A stretch of 64,000 nucleotides of DNA from Chrysoperla carnea (lineage: Eukaryota; Arthropoda; Insecta; Neuroptera; Chrysopidae): contig NC_058341.1 of assembly GCF_905475395.1 (NCBI RefSeq), positions 67,773,501 to 67,837,500 on the forward strand, in the 5' to 3' direction. The translations under genes and the position numbers were made by a program. Each line of letters starts with the position of its first letter. Position 1 is the stretch's first letter. The notes below the pieces were generated by a model that saw only the letters and a list, made by a program, of their open reading frames with translations, was not told where the DNA came from and did no database searches. This document shows positions 1 through 11,348 of this stretch, piece by piece.

Positions 1-267
1 ATATTATATTTTTATTGAAGTTCCTATCGAATTTTCGAGAAATTTTTAATAAAAAAATGCTTATTCATATTACAAATTGTATTTAGAAGGGCTATAGACT
101 TTGGTTTTCATATTTTATAAAACGAATTTAAAATATTAACAAAAAATAATAACCTCACATAAGATCGATACATAAATTTGTAAATTTTTTTTATTTTGAT
201 TAAAATTTACAAAATTTAAGTCTTTAATGCATGCAAATTTTCAGGTCATTTTATTGAAGGCAACATA
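1..267. other. AT-rich sequence, no gene seen
   Basis: No exon or RNA gene is recognisable. From about 225 the sequence matches a dispersed repeat that recurs near 37895-37975, in intron 8 of the WD-repeat gene. That second copy lacks the MITE insertion at 276-529. Confidence 0.5.
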
Positions 268-275
268 GAAAATAC

Positions 276-529
276 CATGGAGGTTATAAAGAAGGAGAAC
301 GATCGCTATGTGCTAAAGCATTATTAGCGCACCTGTCCCTGAAAATTTGTAGAATTTATAGTTCATTTTTCAGCCACCAGCCGCGCTGTCGTCGGTAAGT
401 AGTATATTAGCGCACAACAGCCCGCATTTAATGAGACAACTTAGCGATCCCAGTGCCTCACTTATTTTGTCCATATTTTGGGGACAATATTTTTTATTGC
501 GATCGTTCTCCTACTTTATAACCTCCATG
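276..529. mobile_element. hAT-type MITE with 8-bp target duplication
   Basis: The 254-bp element begins CATGGAGGTTATAAAG and ends with the near-perfect inverted complement, giving terminal inverted repeats of about 32 bp that include AACGATCGC. It is flanked on both sides by GAAAATAC (268-275 and 530-537). An 8-bp target duplication is the hallmark of the hAT superfamily. There is no coding capacity, so it is a non-autonomous copy. The related repeat at 37895-37975 runs through the same point without the element and so acts as an empty site. Confidence 0.75.
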
Positions 530-781
530 GAAAATACTTTGTTTAAAAAAATGACGATAATCTTCATATGACTATAACTCCTTAAGCAATATCTAAAAGC
601 AATATACGATACTATGATAGGATGTTATTCTAAAAATATTTCAGACCAATAAACAGAAGCTAAGGTGTACATCTAGCATATTTTTAATATGAATACTCTT
701 ATTTGTTTACAGGAACGAATATAAATATTTTAATCGAATTTTGTGTAGAGTTATTTCCACAAGTACCGAATACATACAGTA

Positions 782-1480
782 CAGCGTGTCGCATTTAAGA
801 TGAAGACACCCTCATATTTTCATTATTTACAAAAATATCGATTTGAAATTTTTGCACAGTCATACAGGGTGGGGGGTCACATTTTTCAAGATATTTAACC
901 GAAATTCGAACCTTCAACTCAGCCTACTACATGTTGACAAATAGGGCCGATTCTTAATATTTTGTTTAACGTCAGAATGATTAGAGATATCGAAAAAAAA
1001 TTACTAAAAAAAGTTTAGAAAATTTTTATCTTGTCCATATATCGATTTTTATGACAAAATTCGCGTTTTTAATTTTTTCATTATTTTGGTCTACACAATT
1101 ATTTATTGAAATATTTGAATACATAACACTGTTAAATTATCAATTTGTCCAGTTTTTACATTCCATAACACACTAGTTATAAAAGTTTAGTTTTTATTTT
1201 TATAACTAGTGTACTATGGAATATAAAATTTGGACATATTGATAATTTAAAATTGTCATGTAAGTCGTTATAAGGGTATAAAACAATATTCTAAACAGCT
1301 TTTTCAAATAGTTTTTTTCGATATCTCTAACCATCTCTGACGCTAGACAAAATATTAAGAATCGGTCCTATTTGTCAATTTATAGTAGGCTAAGTTTAAA
1401 GTTCTGATTTCGACTAAGTATCTTAAAAAATGTTACTTATTCCTCTGTATGACTGGGCAAAATTTAAATGCGACACACTG
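782..1480. mobile_element. mariner-type palindromic MITE
   Basis: The ends are CAGCGTGTCGCATTTAA and its inverted counterpart TTAAATGCGACACACTG. Each is flanked by TA (780-781 and 1481-1482), the target duplication of Tc1/mariner elements. The two halves are imperfect inverted copies meeting near 1180, so the whole element can fold on itself. The arms match the outer part of the large palindrome at 47112-50487, whose arms carry a recognisable mariner transposase motif. It has no open frame of its own. Confidence 0.75.
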
Positions 1481-1482
1481 TA

Positions 1483-2659
1483 TATAAATTTCAAAACAAA
1501 ATTATAATGAATCTACGTTTCATGGGTTCAATTATTCAATCCGCCAAAAAATTTTGTTATTTTTAAAATGTTATTGACGTTTATAAGGAAATAATCTAGG
1601 TAAATACTTTTAAATAGTAAATAGTCGAACGAGGTCTAAGGCCCGACATACACGTTTCGATATACCGGACAGGTTTACCTGAACAGGTCACTTGTATGAC
1701 TGCTGGCATATCTGTGCAGGTGTAGCGACCAATGCAGGCGATCGGATAAGAATTGAAATTCAATTTTTATTACCGGCACAAGCGAAGATACCTGATAGCA
1801 TGTGTGAGTGGTCCGGCAAACCTGCGCAGACATAAAGTTAGGTGTGGCTTATTCTTGGGTAGAGAACAGTCTTTCATGGGGAGACATAGTAGTTCTCGTA
1901 ACTTTATTTGTCTTTTGAATTGGGGAAGTTGCAAGTGATACTAGTTTTTGGTTGAATTCTTCATTCATCCGCAAGTAATTACGGTAATATAATGGCTCTA
2001 AGCTAAAATCTTGCCTGAGTGAATTCATTTCTCGTTGTAAGCCATTCTCTACACCAAACTTTGTGTTTCCGCTTCTTTTTATTACACTTCATGGCCACTA
2101 GCAACCCGACTAGAGCGATTGCGTTGTCGTCATCTTTGCTTGTCATTTTTTCTCGACTCGAATAGAAATTTTCCGGTTTACCGTAGTGTGCGTTTGCTAT
2201 AGCCTGCACAGGTATACCATTACATGTATGAAAAATCAATCAATTAAAATCAATTTTCAAACCTAGGTACGTGGAAAAATAAAAATATGGATGAAACAGC
2301 AAACATCTCTTATCGTTTTTTCGAAAAGATAACTGTTTAAAAAAAAAAAAATCGTGATTATCAGACCTCCACCACTAAGGTCATTTTTCCCTCTCATTAA
2401 TGTATGAGTGAATATAAACGAAGCTATCAGAAATATTAGTCGGTAATGTAGGTAAAAATAAAAGTTTATTTATGAATGTAGGTACACATTTATATAAATG
2501 TATGTGTAAAAATAAAGGACCCCCCTCTGAGTGGCCGATATTTTGATACAAAGTTTTTACAACCAAATAAACAAACTGTGGAAAATTTCAAAGCTGCAAC
2601 ACTTTTTGCCATTCTGATATTTAGTTTCATTGTACTAAAAATATTTATTTATTTTATAG
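1483..2659. other. No gene recognised upstream of the receptor exons
   Basis: The missing upstream exons of the Cys-loop receptor (signal peptide and the first ligand-binding loops) should lie 5' of 2660. I could not recognise them here, so they are probably to the left of the window. Short open frames in this stretch show no family resemblance. Confidence 0.4.
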
Positions 2660-2879
2660 TTCGTTGCGCTCAAAGGATGGAAATGTTTTGGAAAAAGGAA
2701 ATATTATTATTTGGAACGATGGTCTAGTACAATGGAATCCAAATGTTAACTTGGAAGTGAAAGCAAATGAACCTAACTTATTAGAATGGCCTAATGATAA
2801 AATGAAATTTCAATTTGTCTTAGGATTATGGTCTGATGGTTTGAATGCAACAATTTCACCAAATTCATCGTTTTCCACA
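2660..2879 (+). CDS. Receptor exon: end of ligand-binding domain with altered Cys-loop
   Basis: The acceptor is TTTTATAG just before 2660 and the donor is GTACGA at 2880. The exon enters with one base of a split codon and leaves in phase 0. It encodes the WxP strand followed by the segment equivalent to the C-x13-C loop. Where nicotinic subunits have the FPFD motif followed by a cysteine, this exon has WPNDKMKF, and neither loop cysteine is conserved. Confidence 0.75.
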
Positions 2880-5809
2880 GTACGAATGAATGAATGAATT
2901 AAATAAATCGCTTATTAAAATTGTAACAATATTCTAAATCTTTTAGAAAATGGAACAAGAGTTACTTGAATGGAAAATTGTGAATTATTCTTACCAGCAT
3001 TTTACAGATATAATAACGCCATGGGTTTATATTTCCGACGGACTATTTAACGATACATCAGCATTACTTTTAACTATAGAAATTCAAAGAATCAATCCAG
3101 TGTTAGGATATGTGTATCATTCCATTTATTTAAGTAAGTAAACAATGAGTCGCATGGTGAAGACTGAGGACACTTGTTCGATTTGGGGGGCTTGGTACGC
3201 ACTATTTATAGAACTTCTGTGAACAATGCTAGGTGGGGATAACACTATTAAATTAATTAACCTGTAAAATGTTAGATTTTTTGCTCACAAAAAATAACAA
3301 AAGTAAATGAGTGTTTGTTAGCACATTACAGTGTCACATTTAGCCTCTGAACTACTAAACCGATTTTGATAGAACAAAAGATATCAAATTAAATTAAACG
3401 CTACTAAATATTTTACTTTAAATAATTTAATTTAGATGGTTACTTAAATTACACATTCAAGCATACGTTTCTCTTTTGCTAAGACGTTGATAATTTCGTC
3501 GATATCCAGGTTCACATTTTGTGTATATTTAGAAGAACCCGGATAATCATTCCTAAGCCAACTGAAAGAGTTGCCCGTATTAATTATTTATAAGTTTTAT
3601 TTTTCCTTTTCAGTTGTTGCAGCAAGTATAATGTTAACATTTTGCGTATCTAGTGAAAATTATGCAAAAATTGGCTTAATATGCTTTCAATTTTTATTAT
3701 TCACTCTTGTTTTAATATCAATATTAATGAGAATGCCACCAGAATCGAAAACTTTGCCCAAAATAGGTAAGATATATTAAGACTTTTCTAATTCTGTGTC
3801 TATTTGGAGTCTGATCACTGTTTACACTGCACTGAGTTAGGATTGCGTTCACAATAGTTTGTAGTATACACTGAACTATAATAAATGTGTATTCTTTGAA
3901 AATATTTTCATTCAATTCATGAATATTTAATTTTGAGGCAATTAAGAGCAATTCTTTCCAATTTTACTTATTCTACGGCCGACTAGCAGTTAGTTAAGTT
4001 TAAGGGTGAGGTATATCTCTGTTTTCTGTAATGGTGTCCCATTTTTGAACGCAACAGCTAAAAACTTCAGAACCCAATCAACTCGCAATAACAACAAGAG
4101 ATACAAAATGCTAAAATACATGGTATTGTATGTGTCATGCAGGCTACTTTTGAGTAATTTGACTTCACAAACAAAAAAATGCTGCCCTAAAATGAGTTTA
4201 AATTGAAAAAAATCGCATGTATGTATGTTATAGTTTATGGCCATTTGAACAAGTTTCCATAGACCCGAGATAAAAAAAAAACAGTTTTTTTAAAGATAAT
4301 TTAAAAAAATGTAATGCAAGTATTCGACAGACTGTCGGGAGAACAATGCATTTTGACATCCAGGAACAAGGTGGAACAAGCACGGCTTCAAAATCGAAAT
4401 CGGTGTAGGCTCCAGAATATACTGTTATCGTTAATGAATTACGCATATCTTGGTAAATAATGTTGCAAACTAAAGTGTATGCCGTAAATAAATGTGCAAT
4501 CGAAAACCTTCAGCGTAATCACAAAAATAAAATAGTATATGTTCTATCAAAAAGTCAGGCTACGCTCAAAGCCTTAAATTCATTTGAAATAAACTCCAAA
4601 ACTATTATGGGGCACCTCGAAGCATAAAAAAATTTCGTAAACATAAACAAGTCAATATTAGTTAGTAGCCTGGAAACTCGGGTAATTAGACTGGGACTAG
4701 CTGGAAAATTAGCCAAAATGGTTGTATGTATTCCGTTAAACAGCTCAAAATCATATCTTAGGGTACCGAAAATCACAATTAAAACTAAAATAAATTAATA
4801 GATGGCACATGAATCAAAACGTGCATGCCCAAGGTTAGGTTAGGTTATGTTAGGTTAGGTTAGGTTAGGCAAGGTTAGAGCGGCTGTCCTGGGTTGGGAC
4901 ACACTTAGACCATAGAATCCGTTGGGATACCGAAAAAGAGTTGTCCTATTCAGAACTCCATGAACCATTTGGAACTGTTTAGCTACAGCAGGAGTGCTTT
5001 GATGTCAACGGACTTTAGGCCGGATACTTCGTCAAACAGACACTGGCTCAAGTAATTCTATACTGAGACATCGTTTCCTCCTCCACTCCACTGTGACAGC
5101 TCCTGCATTAGTCGTGATACACTGTCTGGCCCAGGCGTTCATGACCAAAACTACGTAACAAAATTGGCAATTTTGGATTTAAAATCTTGTCTCTTTCTGA
5201 ATTTAAAATCTTCTGAAATAATCATCGCACAGGAAATTGTCTCATATCATTTGAAAACTTAAACTGCCTTCTTTAAAGCCTGGGGTTTGGATTTTAGGAT
5301 TATTGTCCAATACTTAAAATAAGGCAATAATGTCTATTTGTAGGTACTTGCTTCGTGCTGTACTGTGCTTATTTAAAGAAAATTTAAAAACATTTTTTTA
5401 TTTTCTAGTTCAATTTTGTTGCTGTGGAATGTTATTATCTACATTTTTACTAGTTATCACAATATTAATAATACACATCATTCGAAACGAACATACTCAA
5501 CCCCTACCAAAATTTATTTGTAATTTATTAGCTTATCAACCAGTTCAAATGATATTTTTACTGCCGAACTTGAGGGTATGTATCCTAAAAAAAAGTTTCT
5601 TTCCTGTAAATAATTTTTCCAAATAATCCCCAATGTCTTTTGTATTTCAGAACTTTAAAACGTATGGCCAATTTAGTCAAAAAGAACAAACGGAAAATAA
5701 TTGTATGGATATCAATGATTTATGGAATAGTTTTGGATTACTTTTGGATCGAATAATGTTTATTTTATATTCATTTTTAGTATCATTTTTATTCATACAT
5801 TATTTTTAA
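2660..5809 (+). CDS. Divergent Cys-loop ligand-gated ion channel subunit (nicotinic receptor-like), 3' part
   Basis: Five exons join in phase: 2660-2879, 2947-3133, 3614-3766, 5409-5575 and 5651-5809, all with GT-AG borders. The product follows the second half of nicotinic receptor subunits: the end of the extracellular domain (GLVQWNP, then EWPND, then LGLW), M1 (around YLIVAASIMLTF), M2 (KIGLICFQFLLF, followed by the PPES-LP motif), M3 (MLLSTFLLVITILII), a short M3-M4 loop, and M4 beginning LLLDRIMF. Such subunits form pentameric channels in the plasma membrane. Both cysteines of the Cys-loop and the vicinal CC pair of alpha subunits are absent. The 5' exons are not in view, so the gene is partial here. 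The membrane topology makes the family assignment firm; the ligand cannot be stated. Confidence 0.75.
2947..3133 (+). CDS. Receptor exon: pre-M1 region and start of M1
   Basis: The acceptor CTTTTAG precedes 2947 and the donor is GTAAGT at 3134. The exon encodes the last extracellular strands (LLEWKIVNYSY, then LLLTIEIQRINP) and the start of M1 (VYHSIYL). It ends in phase 1, matching the next exon. The region where alpha subunits have two adjacent cysteines has none. Confidence 0.75.
3614..3766 (+). CDS. Receptor exon: M1-M2
   Basis: It lies between a polypyrimidine-CAG acceptor and donor GTAAGA at 3767. It enters and leaves in phase 1. It encodes the end of M1, the short SSENYAKIGL linker in place of the usual GEK motif, the pore-lining M2 helix, and the post-M2 motif PPESKTLPKIG, which resembles PPTSLxxPLIG of nicotinic subunits. 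Confidence 0.8.
3767..5408. other. Receptor intron with dispersed repeats
   Basis: This 1.6-kb intron contains the TTAGG-like run and the adjoining repeat at 4831-5160. I see no further exon or RNA gene in it. Confidence 0.6.
4831..5160. repeat. TTAGG-like run joined to a dispersed repeat
   Basis: An array of the pentamer GGTTA (4831-4878, with two imperfect units) is followed by about 280 bp of more GC-rich sequence beginning GCGGCTGTCCTGGG. In insects such pentamer runs often sit at the 3' tails of dispersed elements, so in the reverse orientation this may be a non-LTR element tail. It lies inside an intron and is too short to be a telomere. Confidence 0.45.
5409..5575 (+). CDS. Receptor exon: M3 and start of cytoplasmic loop
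   Basis: It begins after TTTTCTAG and ends at donor GTATGT (5576). It encodes M3 with three consecutive cysteines at its start (QFCCCGMLL), then IIRNEHTQPLPKF, which resembles the conserved post-M3 motif with TH and MP residues. Entry is phase 1 and exit phase 0. Confidence 0.8.
5651..5809 (+). CDS. Receptor last exon: M4 and stop
   Basis: It begins after TGTATTTCAG in phase 0 and ends at TAA (5807-5809). It encodes DINDLWNSFGLLLDRIMF, matching the W...DR motif at the start of M4, followed by a hydrophobic helix ending HYF. The whole M3-M4 loop is only about 65 residues, short compared with most nicotinic subunits. Confidence 0.8.
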   Translation, partial: NFKTYGQFSQKEQTENNCMDINDLWNSFGLLLDRIMFILYSFLVSFLFIHYF

Positions 5810-5864
5810 TTACTTGTACAAAATACTGGGCGACGACGATAACTTTTTGACGCCAGTGAATTTC

Positions 5865-6960
5865 GTTCTGGTAATTTGTTTAAAGAGAATCGATCGCCAG
5901 GTTGTTTAGTCCTGGCGCGTTTCGACTAAAGCTGGAAAATGAGTGGTTAATTAAGGCCAAACGATTTTGATTCTATGATTAAAAATCCCAAAAAATACAG
6001 TGTGTTCAGAGGTACTTATCCTTGTAAATTTTCTTACTTTGCATTTTAAGAAAAAAAGTAATTTTTTATAAAATATTTTGCTTATTCTGCAAATTATGTA
6101 GGCATATTTAAAATTTCTAAATAATGTATTTTCTTTTTGGTAAACCACCCTTTCTTATTTTATATATTGATAAAATGCTTGTTAGAAAAGTTGCTCGCAA
6201 TTAGTAGTTACGACTCTATAATAGAAAAAAATTGTTACTAATTTAAAAAAAAATAAAATAACACTTCAAAAATGGTAAACTGTCAACTGATGGTTGCTAA
6301 GGAAGTTGAAATAGTCTACAATAGACTTTATAGTCTATTATGGATTAAGAGCTTGGCCAAAAAAAAATTCATTGAATTTACTAAAGCTGATAATTTGAGG
6401 ATTGGCTATAGTAGTTGTGTATACACACACATACTGCGGCCAATCAAGCGAACGATAGAACAGGAGTCAGATATATGCTATCGAAACGGCTTAGTACTAA
6501 AATGAATTTACTGAAGCTGAAAATTGTTATACAGATTGTATATGGCATATAAATAACAGTTATGATTGTCAGTTAGCTAGGTGTTAGAACAGGGCTGGTC
6601 AATCAGCCCTTATTTATGAACAACATTTTGTCAACTTATAAAAAGGAAAGGTAGTTAACCAAAAAGAAAAATAATAATTCCAAATTTTTGGTTATCCTGT
6701 ACATTATTTAGAAGTTTTAAATATGCCTACATTCTTTTCAGAATAAGCGAAAGTTTTAATAAAGAATGAAATGCAAAAAAAAAATTAAAAAAAAAAAATT
6801 TACAGTATAGTATAAAACCCAAAATTTGAGCATGTAAATGGGTCGCTTAATTTACCACTCATTTTCCCTATCTTGCTTCGAATGCTCCAGAGTAAAGTTT
6901 CGCAGACACATGGTCTGACTGAACCTACGAATCGACTCTTTTTACACAAATTACCAACTC
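5865..6960. mobile_element. Palindromic TIR element
   Basis: Inverted arms can be read from GGTAATTTG with AATCGAT at the left, and from GGAAAATGAGTGG (5934) against CCACTCATTTTCC (6867). They continue through paired segments near 6080-6160 and 6640-6760. The centre holds unrelated sequence, including a stretch near 6370-6500 that recurs at about 61010-61170. No transposase is recognisable, so it is a non-autonomous fold-back element of unknown superfamily. Its outer limits are approximate. Confidence 0.55.
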
Positions 6961-7904
6961 AAAATGCAATGATGAAACTTGTCTAAGCCCCCTGGACCAT
7001 AATGGTTAATTTTCAATAAAAATTAGTACCTATCAAATTTTTGTTTTGTCTGGCAATTATGGGCATTTAGTTACCAATAAAATCTCCATAGTGTGTTTGT
7101 TAAATTTAATATATAATTGGGAGTTTATGACTCACCATCTTTCTTCAATTTTTGGGAGTGGCATACCCCATTAACTTGTTGTGCATTAATTATCCGGAGG
7201 GCTGAAAGAACACAGTCTATTTTAGACTTTTGTCAGTTTCTGTGATAAAATTTTCTCGAATTGATACGTATTTTGGGGTTTATTTCTTTGACTAGTAGCC
7301 CACAGAATATATTTGTACTTAATTTTAAACGACAAAAAAAATTTTTTTTCAAAAAAAGTTCTGCAAGGGTATTAATTCACTAACAAAAACTAGTTTAAGA
7401 GGGAATATTACCTAAATTATTACGACGTAAACACATTAACTTAATGTTCATAGCTCGAGATCCAGAAATGACAGATTCACAAAAAACTACCACAATATTT
7501 ATTAAAGGCTTATAAATAACTGTGCCCATTTACAAAACATTACTGTTCTTATTTTTTGAGGTATTTAACAAAAATTGTCACAAAATAAATGAAATTTAAT
7601 ATTATTATATTACGCTTGGCAACGTTGCATCAAAAAATAATTTCATTAAATAATGATATGATTGTAATTTTTATTAAGTTAAATAAAATAAAAATATTTC
7701 ATTAAAAATTTTTGTTTATACACAATTGAACTTTCTATGAAATTAAAATTTTCAAATACTTTTATTAGATTAGGATTTCATGAACTGATATATCGTAAAA
7801 TGTCAGCATAGACATATCAGTGTTGTCAGATTTCATTCGTCACAATGTAACATTTTTTTAAAAGATTTTTGTAACCATCAAACTTCTTTGAAATAATTAA
7901 ATAT
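6961..7904. other. AT-rich spacer
   Basis: I see no gene, no clear inverted repeat and no match to the repeat families described elsewhere in the window. Confidence 0.4.
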
Positions 7905-7914
7905 AGAATCTAAC

Positions 7915-8555
7915 AAGTGAGAAGAAACAATTGACTGAGTTAATTGTTGAAACACCATGCATAGTCAGTGTTAATTTCTTTATCACATAACACATACAAA
8001 AATGTATAGACAGTGTTGATGCGCAATCGTTTGTTTTTTTGACGTCACGTAAATAACAAAAGACATTCACTTTTAAATAGACACACACACAACTGATATT
8101 CCTATATTAATACATACTATAAAATTTGCACCTAATTAACGCCCTCGTGGGTAAACAGTGATGTTTACAAAAAAATGTTTCAAACAAAAATTTTTTATTT
8201 TTTTATAAGGAACATTTTTTACATTTAAACTTTTGTTCTATCTCTAAGGGTTTACAAGATGGGTCCTACGGACCCAAGATCCAATTGACCTATGTTGCTC
8301 ATTTACGAACTTGACCTCACTTTTTACGTCCTGAGTACGCTGTAAAAATTTCAGCTCGATATCTTTTTTCGTTTTTGAGTTATCGTGTCCACAGACGGAC
8401 GGACGGACGGACGGACAACCGGAAATGGACTTATTAGGTGATTTTATGAACACCTATGACAAAATTTTTTTCCTAGCATCATTATTTTTAAGCGTTACAA
8501 ACTTGGGACTAAACTTAATATACTATGTATATTTCATATATGCATGGTATAATAA
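7915..8555 (+). repeat. Dispersed repeat family A
   Basis: One of at least seven copies in the window. Hallmarks in order are AACAATTGACTGAGTTAATTG (a small hairpin), CTTTATCACATAACACATAC, TTCTATCTCTAAGGGTTTAC, a GACGGACGGACGGAC run, GGAAATGGACT, and a tail ending in the hairpin TATGTATATTTCATATATACATGG. Other copies are at 19105-19655, 21623-22096 (cut by the gap), 24685-25231, 27725-28262, 44990-45520 and 63885-64000. No coding capacity is shared between copies. Confidence 0.7.
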
Positions 8556-9699
8556 TAAAATAATCTTTTTAAACAGGCAAAAATTTATATTTTTATCAAT
8601 TTAAAATGTTAAAAATTTGTTTATTTAAAGTTGGTAGGAGATACTTTGTTCTATGTATTGTGCATGGGGAAAAGTGGGAGAAGGACAATGAGACCTCCTT
8701 CCATTTTTATAACAACCTTACGTTTAAAGAAAAAACAAATTCTAAGAGGATAAATTATACTAGTTTATATTTTTTAAACTTACCTTAAATTATAAAAATT
8801 CCAATCTGATTAATTTAACGAAATATTCTTAAAAATACAAACGAAACTGCATCTCGTTAACGGTACGTCGGTTCAAACAACTGCTAAGGAATTTTCTCCA
8901 TAAAATTTCATTATTTATTCTACTCTAATTATGGTACACCCTATAGAAATGAATGACGATTTATACAATTATTTCTGGCAATATTCTGAATGTAGGTAGT
9001 ACTTCCTGAAGAATAATTGCTAAAATTTGAAAAAAGCCGAAATTTTCATGGTTGAAAATTTTTTACAAAGCTGCGTTCAGCGCCCTATATTACAAACTTG
9101 GATTATTCATTAGATCAACATGATAATCAAGTCTGCAAAATATGAGAACTACCGGATTTAACGCAAATTACACCGTACTCAGGCGACAAGGTTACTGGAT
9201 TATACATAAATTCATGCAATTTCACCACTTGAAATATATTTTATGGAAAAACGAGTGCCGCTGGTTATAAATATCTTTATAGGAAATTATTTGTCAAACT
9301 CTTAATTAATAAATATTAGTTTTCCAAATTTTTCTTTAAAAAATTTGGCTTTTACCAGTTCGTCGTAAACTTTAACAGCCCAAATCTATAAATTTAACAC
9401 GATAAGGGGTATTAAAAAATGCACTTACTTATAAAGAGAATTAATGAGAATGAATATAAACGATTTAAAAATTTTCCTGAGAAAACGACATTTTTTTGGT
9501 CCTTCCCGAGGATTGTCTATGACTAGACTACCCAGAAGATGGAATTCATACCTTCCATCTTCGGATTAGCGTATTTAAGATAAGGTAACCAATCGTCGAT
9601 TTCAATTTTTTTACCATGGTTAAGAGAGAAATTTTGGGTGGGTGGGAGTGAAGGAATGAACAAGTTAGAGGCTGAGGCTTTCAAGGTGGTAAAAAGAGG
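8556..9699. other. No gene or known repeat seen
   Basis: AT-rich sequence. The only structure noticed is a short 10-bp stem near 9534-9562 (GAAGATGGAA with its complement). I see no supported coding region. Confidence 0.35.
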
Positions 9700-10307
9700 G
9701 TAGTAAAGGGAAATAAGGACGCGAATACATATGAGAGATTGAATGTGTAAAAGTATGTGAGCGAAGCGAACGAAAAGATTGAAGGGCGCTATCAAATCGG
9801 AGACATTATTTGGGGTAATGGAGGCGAAGCGAAAGAGGTTGAACAGGGAGCGAGTGGTCAAGGAACGATTTTATATTAAAAGATTAATTTTTGTGAAAAA
9901 TGGGCTTATTATAATTAAATGCCAAATAATACTAATATTCAGTACACTATTTTGGCATCATGTCATGTATGTGTGTATAATTATTTGTTATACATGCATG
10001 TGAATCGTATTAGCAGCTATGCTGTTGTTACACTGTTAATTCTAAAATGCTATAGTCCTCTCGCTAATGGTATGTTGAATGTTAGTATATATAAAGAACA
10101 CTTTCCTCTGTGGTCGTTAGCTTTGCGCAGTGGCGATATCGTAACCAATGAGGTCTAACCGAGGTGCGATTATTGCTAGTTGAAAACTTTAACCAATACC
10201 CCGCCTTGTGGTCATGAAAAACTGACCGCTACGGCAATTTTTGTAAATCCCTACGGGGATTGTTCATTTAAGTCCAAAAATATGTTCTTGACACATTCTT
10301 AATAGTA
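9700..10307 (+). repeat. Partial copy of duplicated block B
   Basis: Nearly identical to 20880-21470, 23965-24557 and, inverted, 25917-26515. It holds the motif TGAGCGAAGCGAACGA and the segment ending CTTGACACATTCTTAA. The short open frames in it recur in all copies only because the DNA is duplicated; they show no protein-family resemblance. The block continues at 11349 after an inserted element. Confidence 0.7.
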
Positions 10308-11348
10308 CGAGGTCCCGCTTTATTTATAGTTAAGAGAATATATATTTACTAAGGTGCCTATCAAAATTTGGCCGGCATTATTTTTAATTGATTTTTGGTA
10401 AAAAATTTCGTTAATTTATTTTTTAAATAAAATAACGTCTACATCACGGTAATTAATATGAAGATTCTAACTCTGCCGTTGCGCACCTGGCCGCAACTCT
10501 TTGCAGCCAGGTGTAAACAGGTATGATTTCGATAAATTTATACCCTTATAACCTATTTTATAAATTATATGTCAAATTGAAGCTAATTTTTTTTCTATTA
10601 ATTATCATATAAAGTTGCTTAATTAAATCTGGCCGCAAATAAGGGTTACTGGCTGTTAAAGATAATAAATATTTAAGGTAGAGTGAAAGAGAGTTAGCGC
10701 GTAACATCATTTGTCAGACGAGGACAGCGATTGCCGGCTGTGCGACGCTTTTAAGCCATTGCGCATGCGTCGAACGTTAGTGTTCTCAACCACCGGGGAG
10801 TAATAGAGACGATTTATAATAAATACTCCAAAAAATATGTAATTTTTTTCAAAATGACAAATTAAAAAATTGCAACAAAAAATTAATATTGATTTGATAT
10901 ATCGACGGTCTAGTTAGCAATTTATCTAACTCCTTATTTTTTAGAGGGTGATTTTTTTAACATTTTGATGAAGCAATGATTTCCAATTACAAATTATTTG
11001 AATGATTCAAACTTAAAAATAGGTTATAAGGGTATAAATTTATCGAAATCATACCTGTTTACACCTGGCTGCAAAGAGGTGCGGCCAGGTGCGCAACGGC
11101 AAGCGTGATTTTTTAGAATCTTCATATTAATTACTGTGATGTAGACGTTATTTTATTTAAAAAATAAATTAACGAAATTTTTTACCAAAAATCAATTAAA
11201 AATAATTTAATTAAAAATAATGGCAGCCAAATTTTGATAGGCACCCTAGTAAATATATATTCTCTTAACTATAAATAAACATAAAAATTTGGTTTAAAAC
11301 AAAAAGTCGATGAGCACACCAATCTGCAGCGGGATCTTAGACTATAAA
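10308..11348. mobile_element. Palindromic TIR element inserted in block B
   Basis: The outer ends are AGTACGAGGTCCCGCT and AGCGGGATCTTAGACT, an imperfect inverted pair. Inside lie long arms of about 230 bp each (10325-10555 and 11030-11275) reading TTAAGAGAATATATATTTAC and GTGCCTATCAAAATTTGG inward. The inverted block copy at 25917 runs uninterrupted through this point, so the empty site is visible. Comparison suggests a short duplication, TAA, at the borders. It may be one element or one MITE nested in another. No transposase is present. Confidence 0.6.

Noticed and set aside
1640-2240. Possible inverted repeat around CCGGACAGGTTTACCTG and CCTGCACAGGTATACC
   Set aside because: Too few matching positions and no clear ends or target duplication by eye.
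4831-4878. TTAGG-like run as a telomere or interstitial telomere
   Set aside because: It is about 48 bp, imperfect, within an intron and attached to a dispersed repeat; a repeat tail is more likely.
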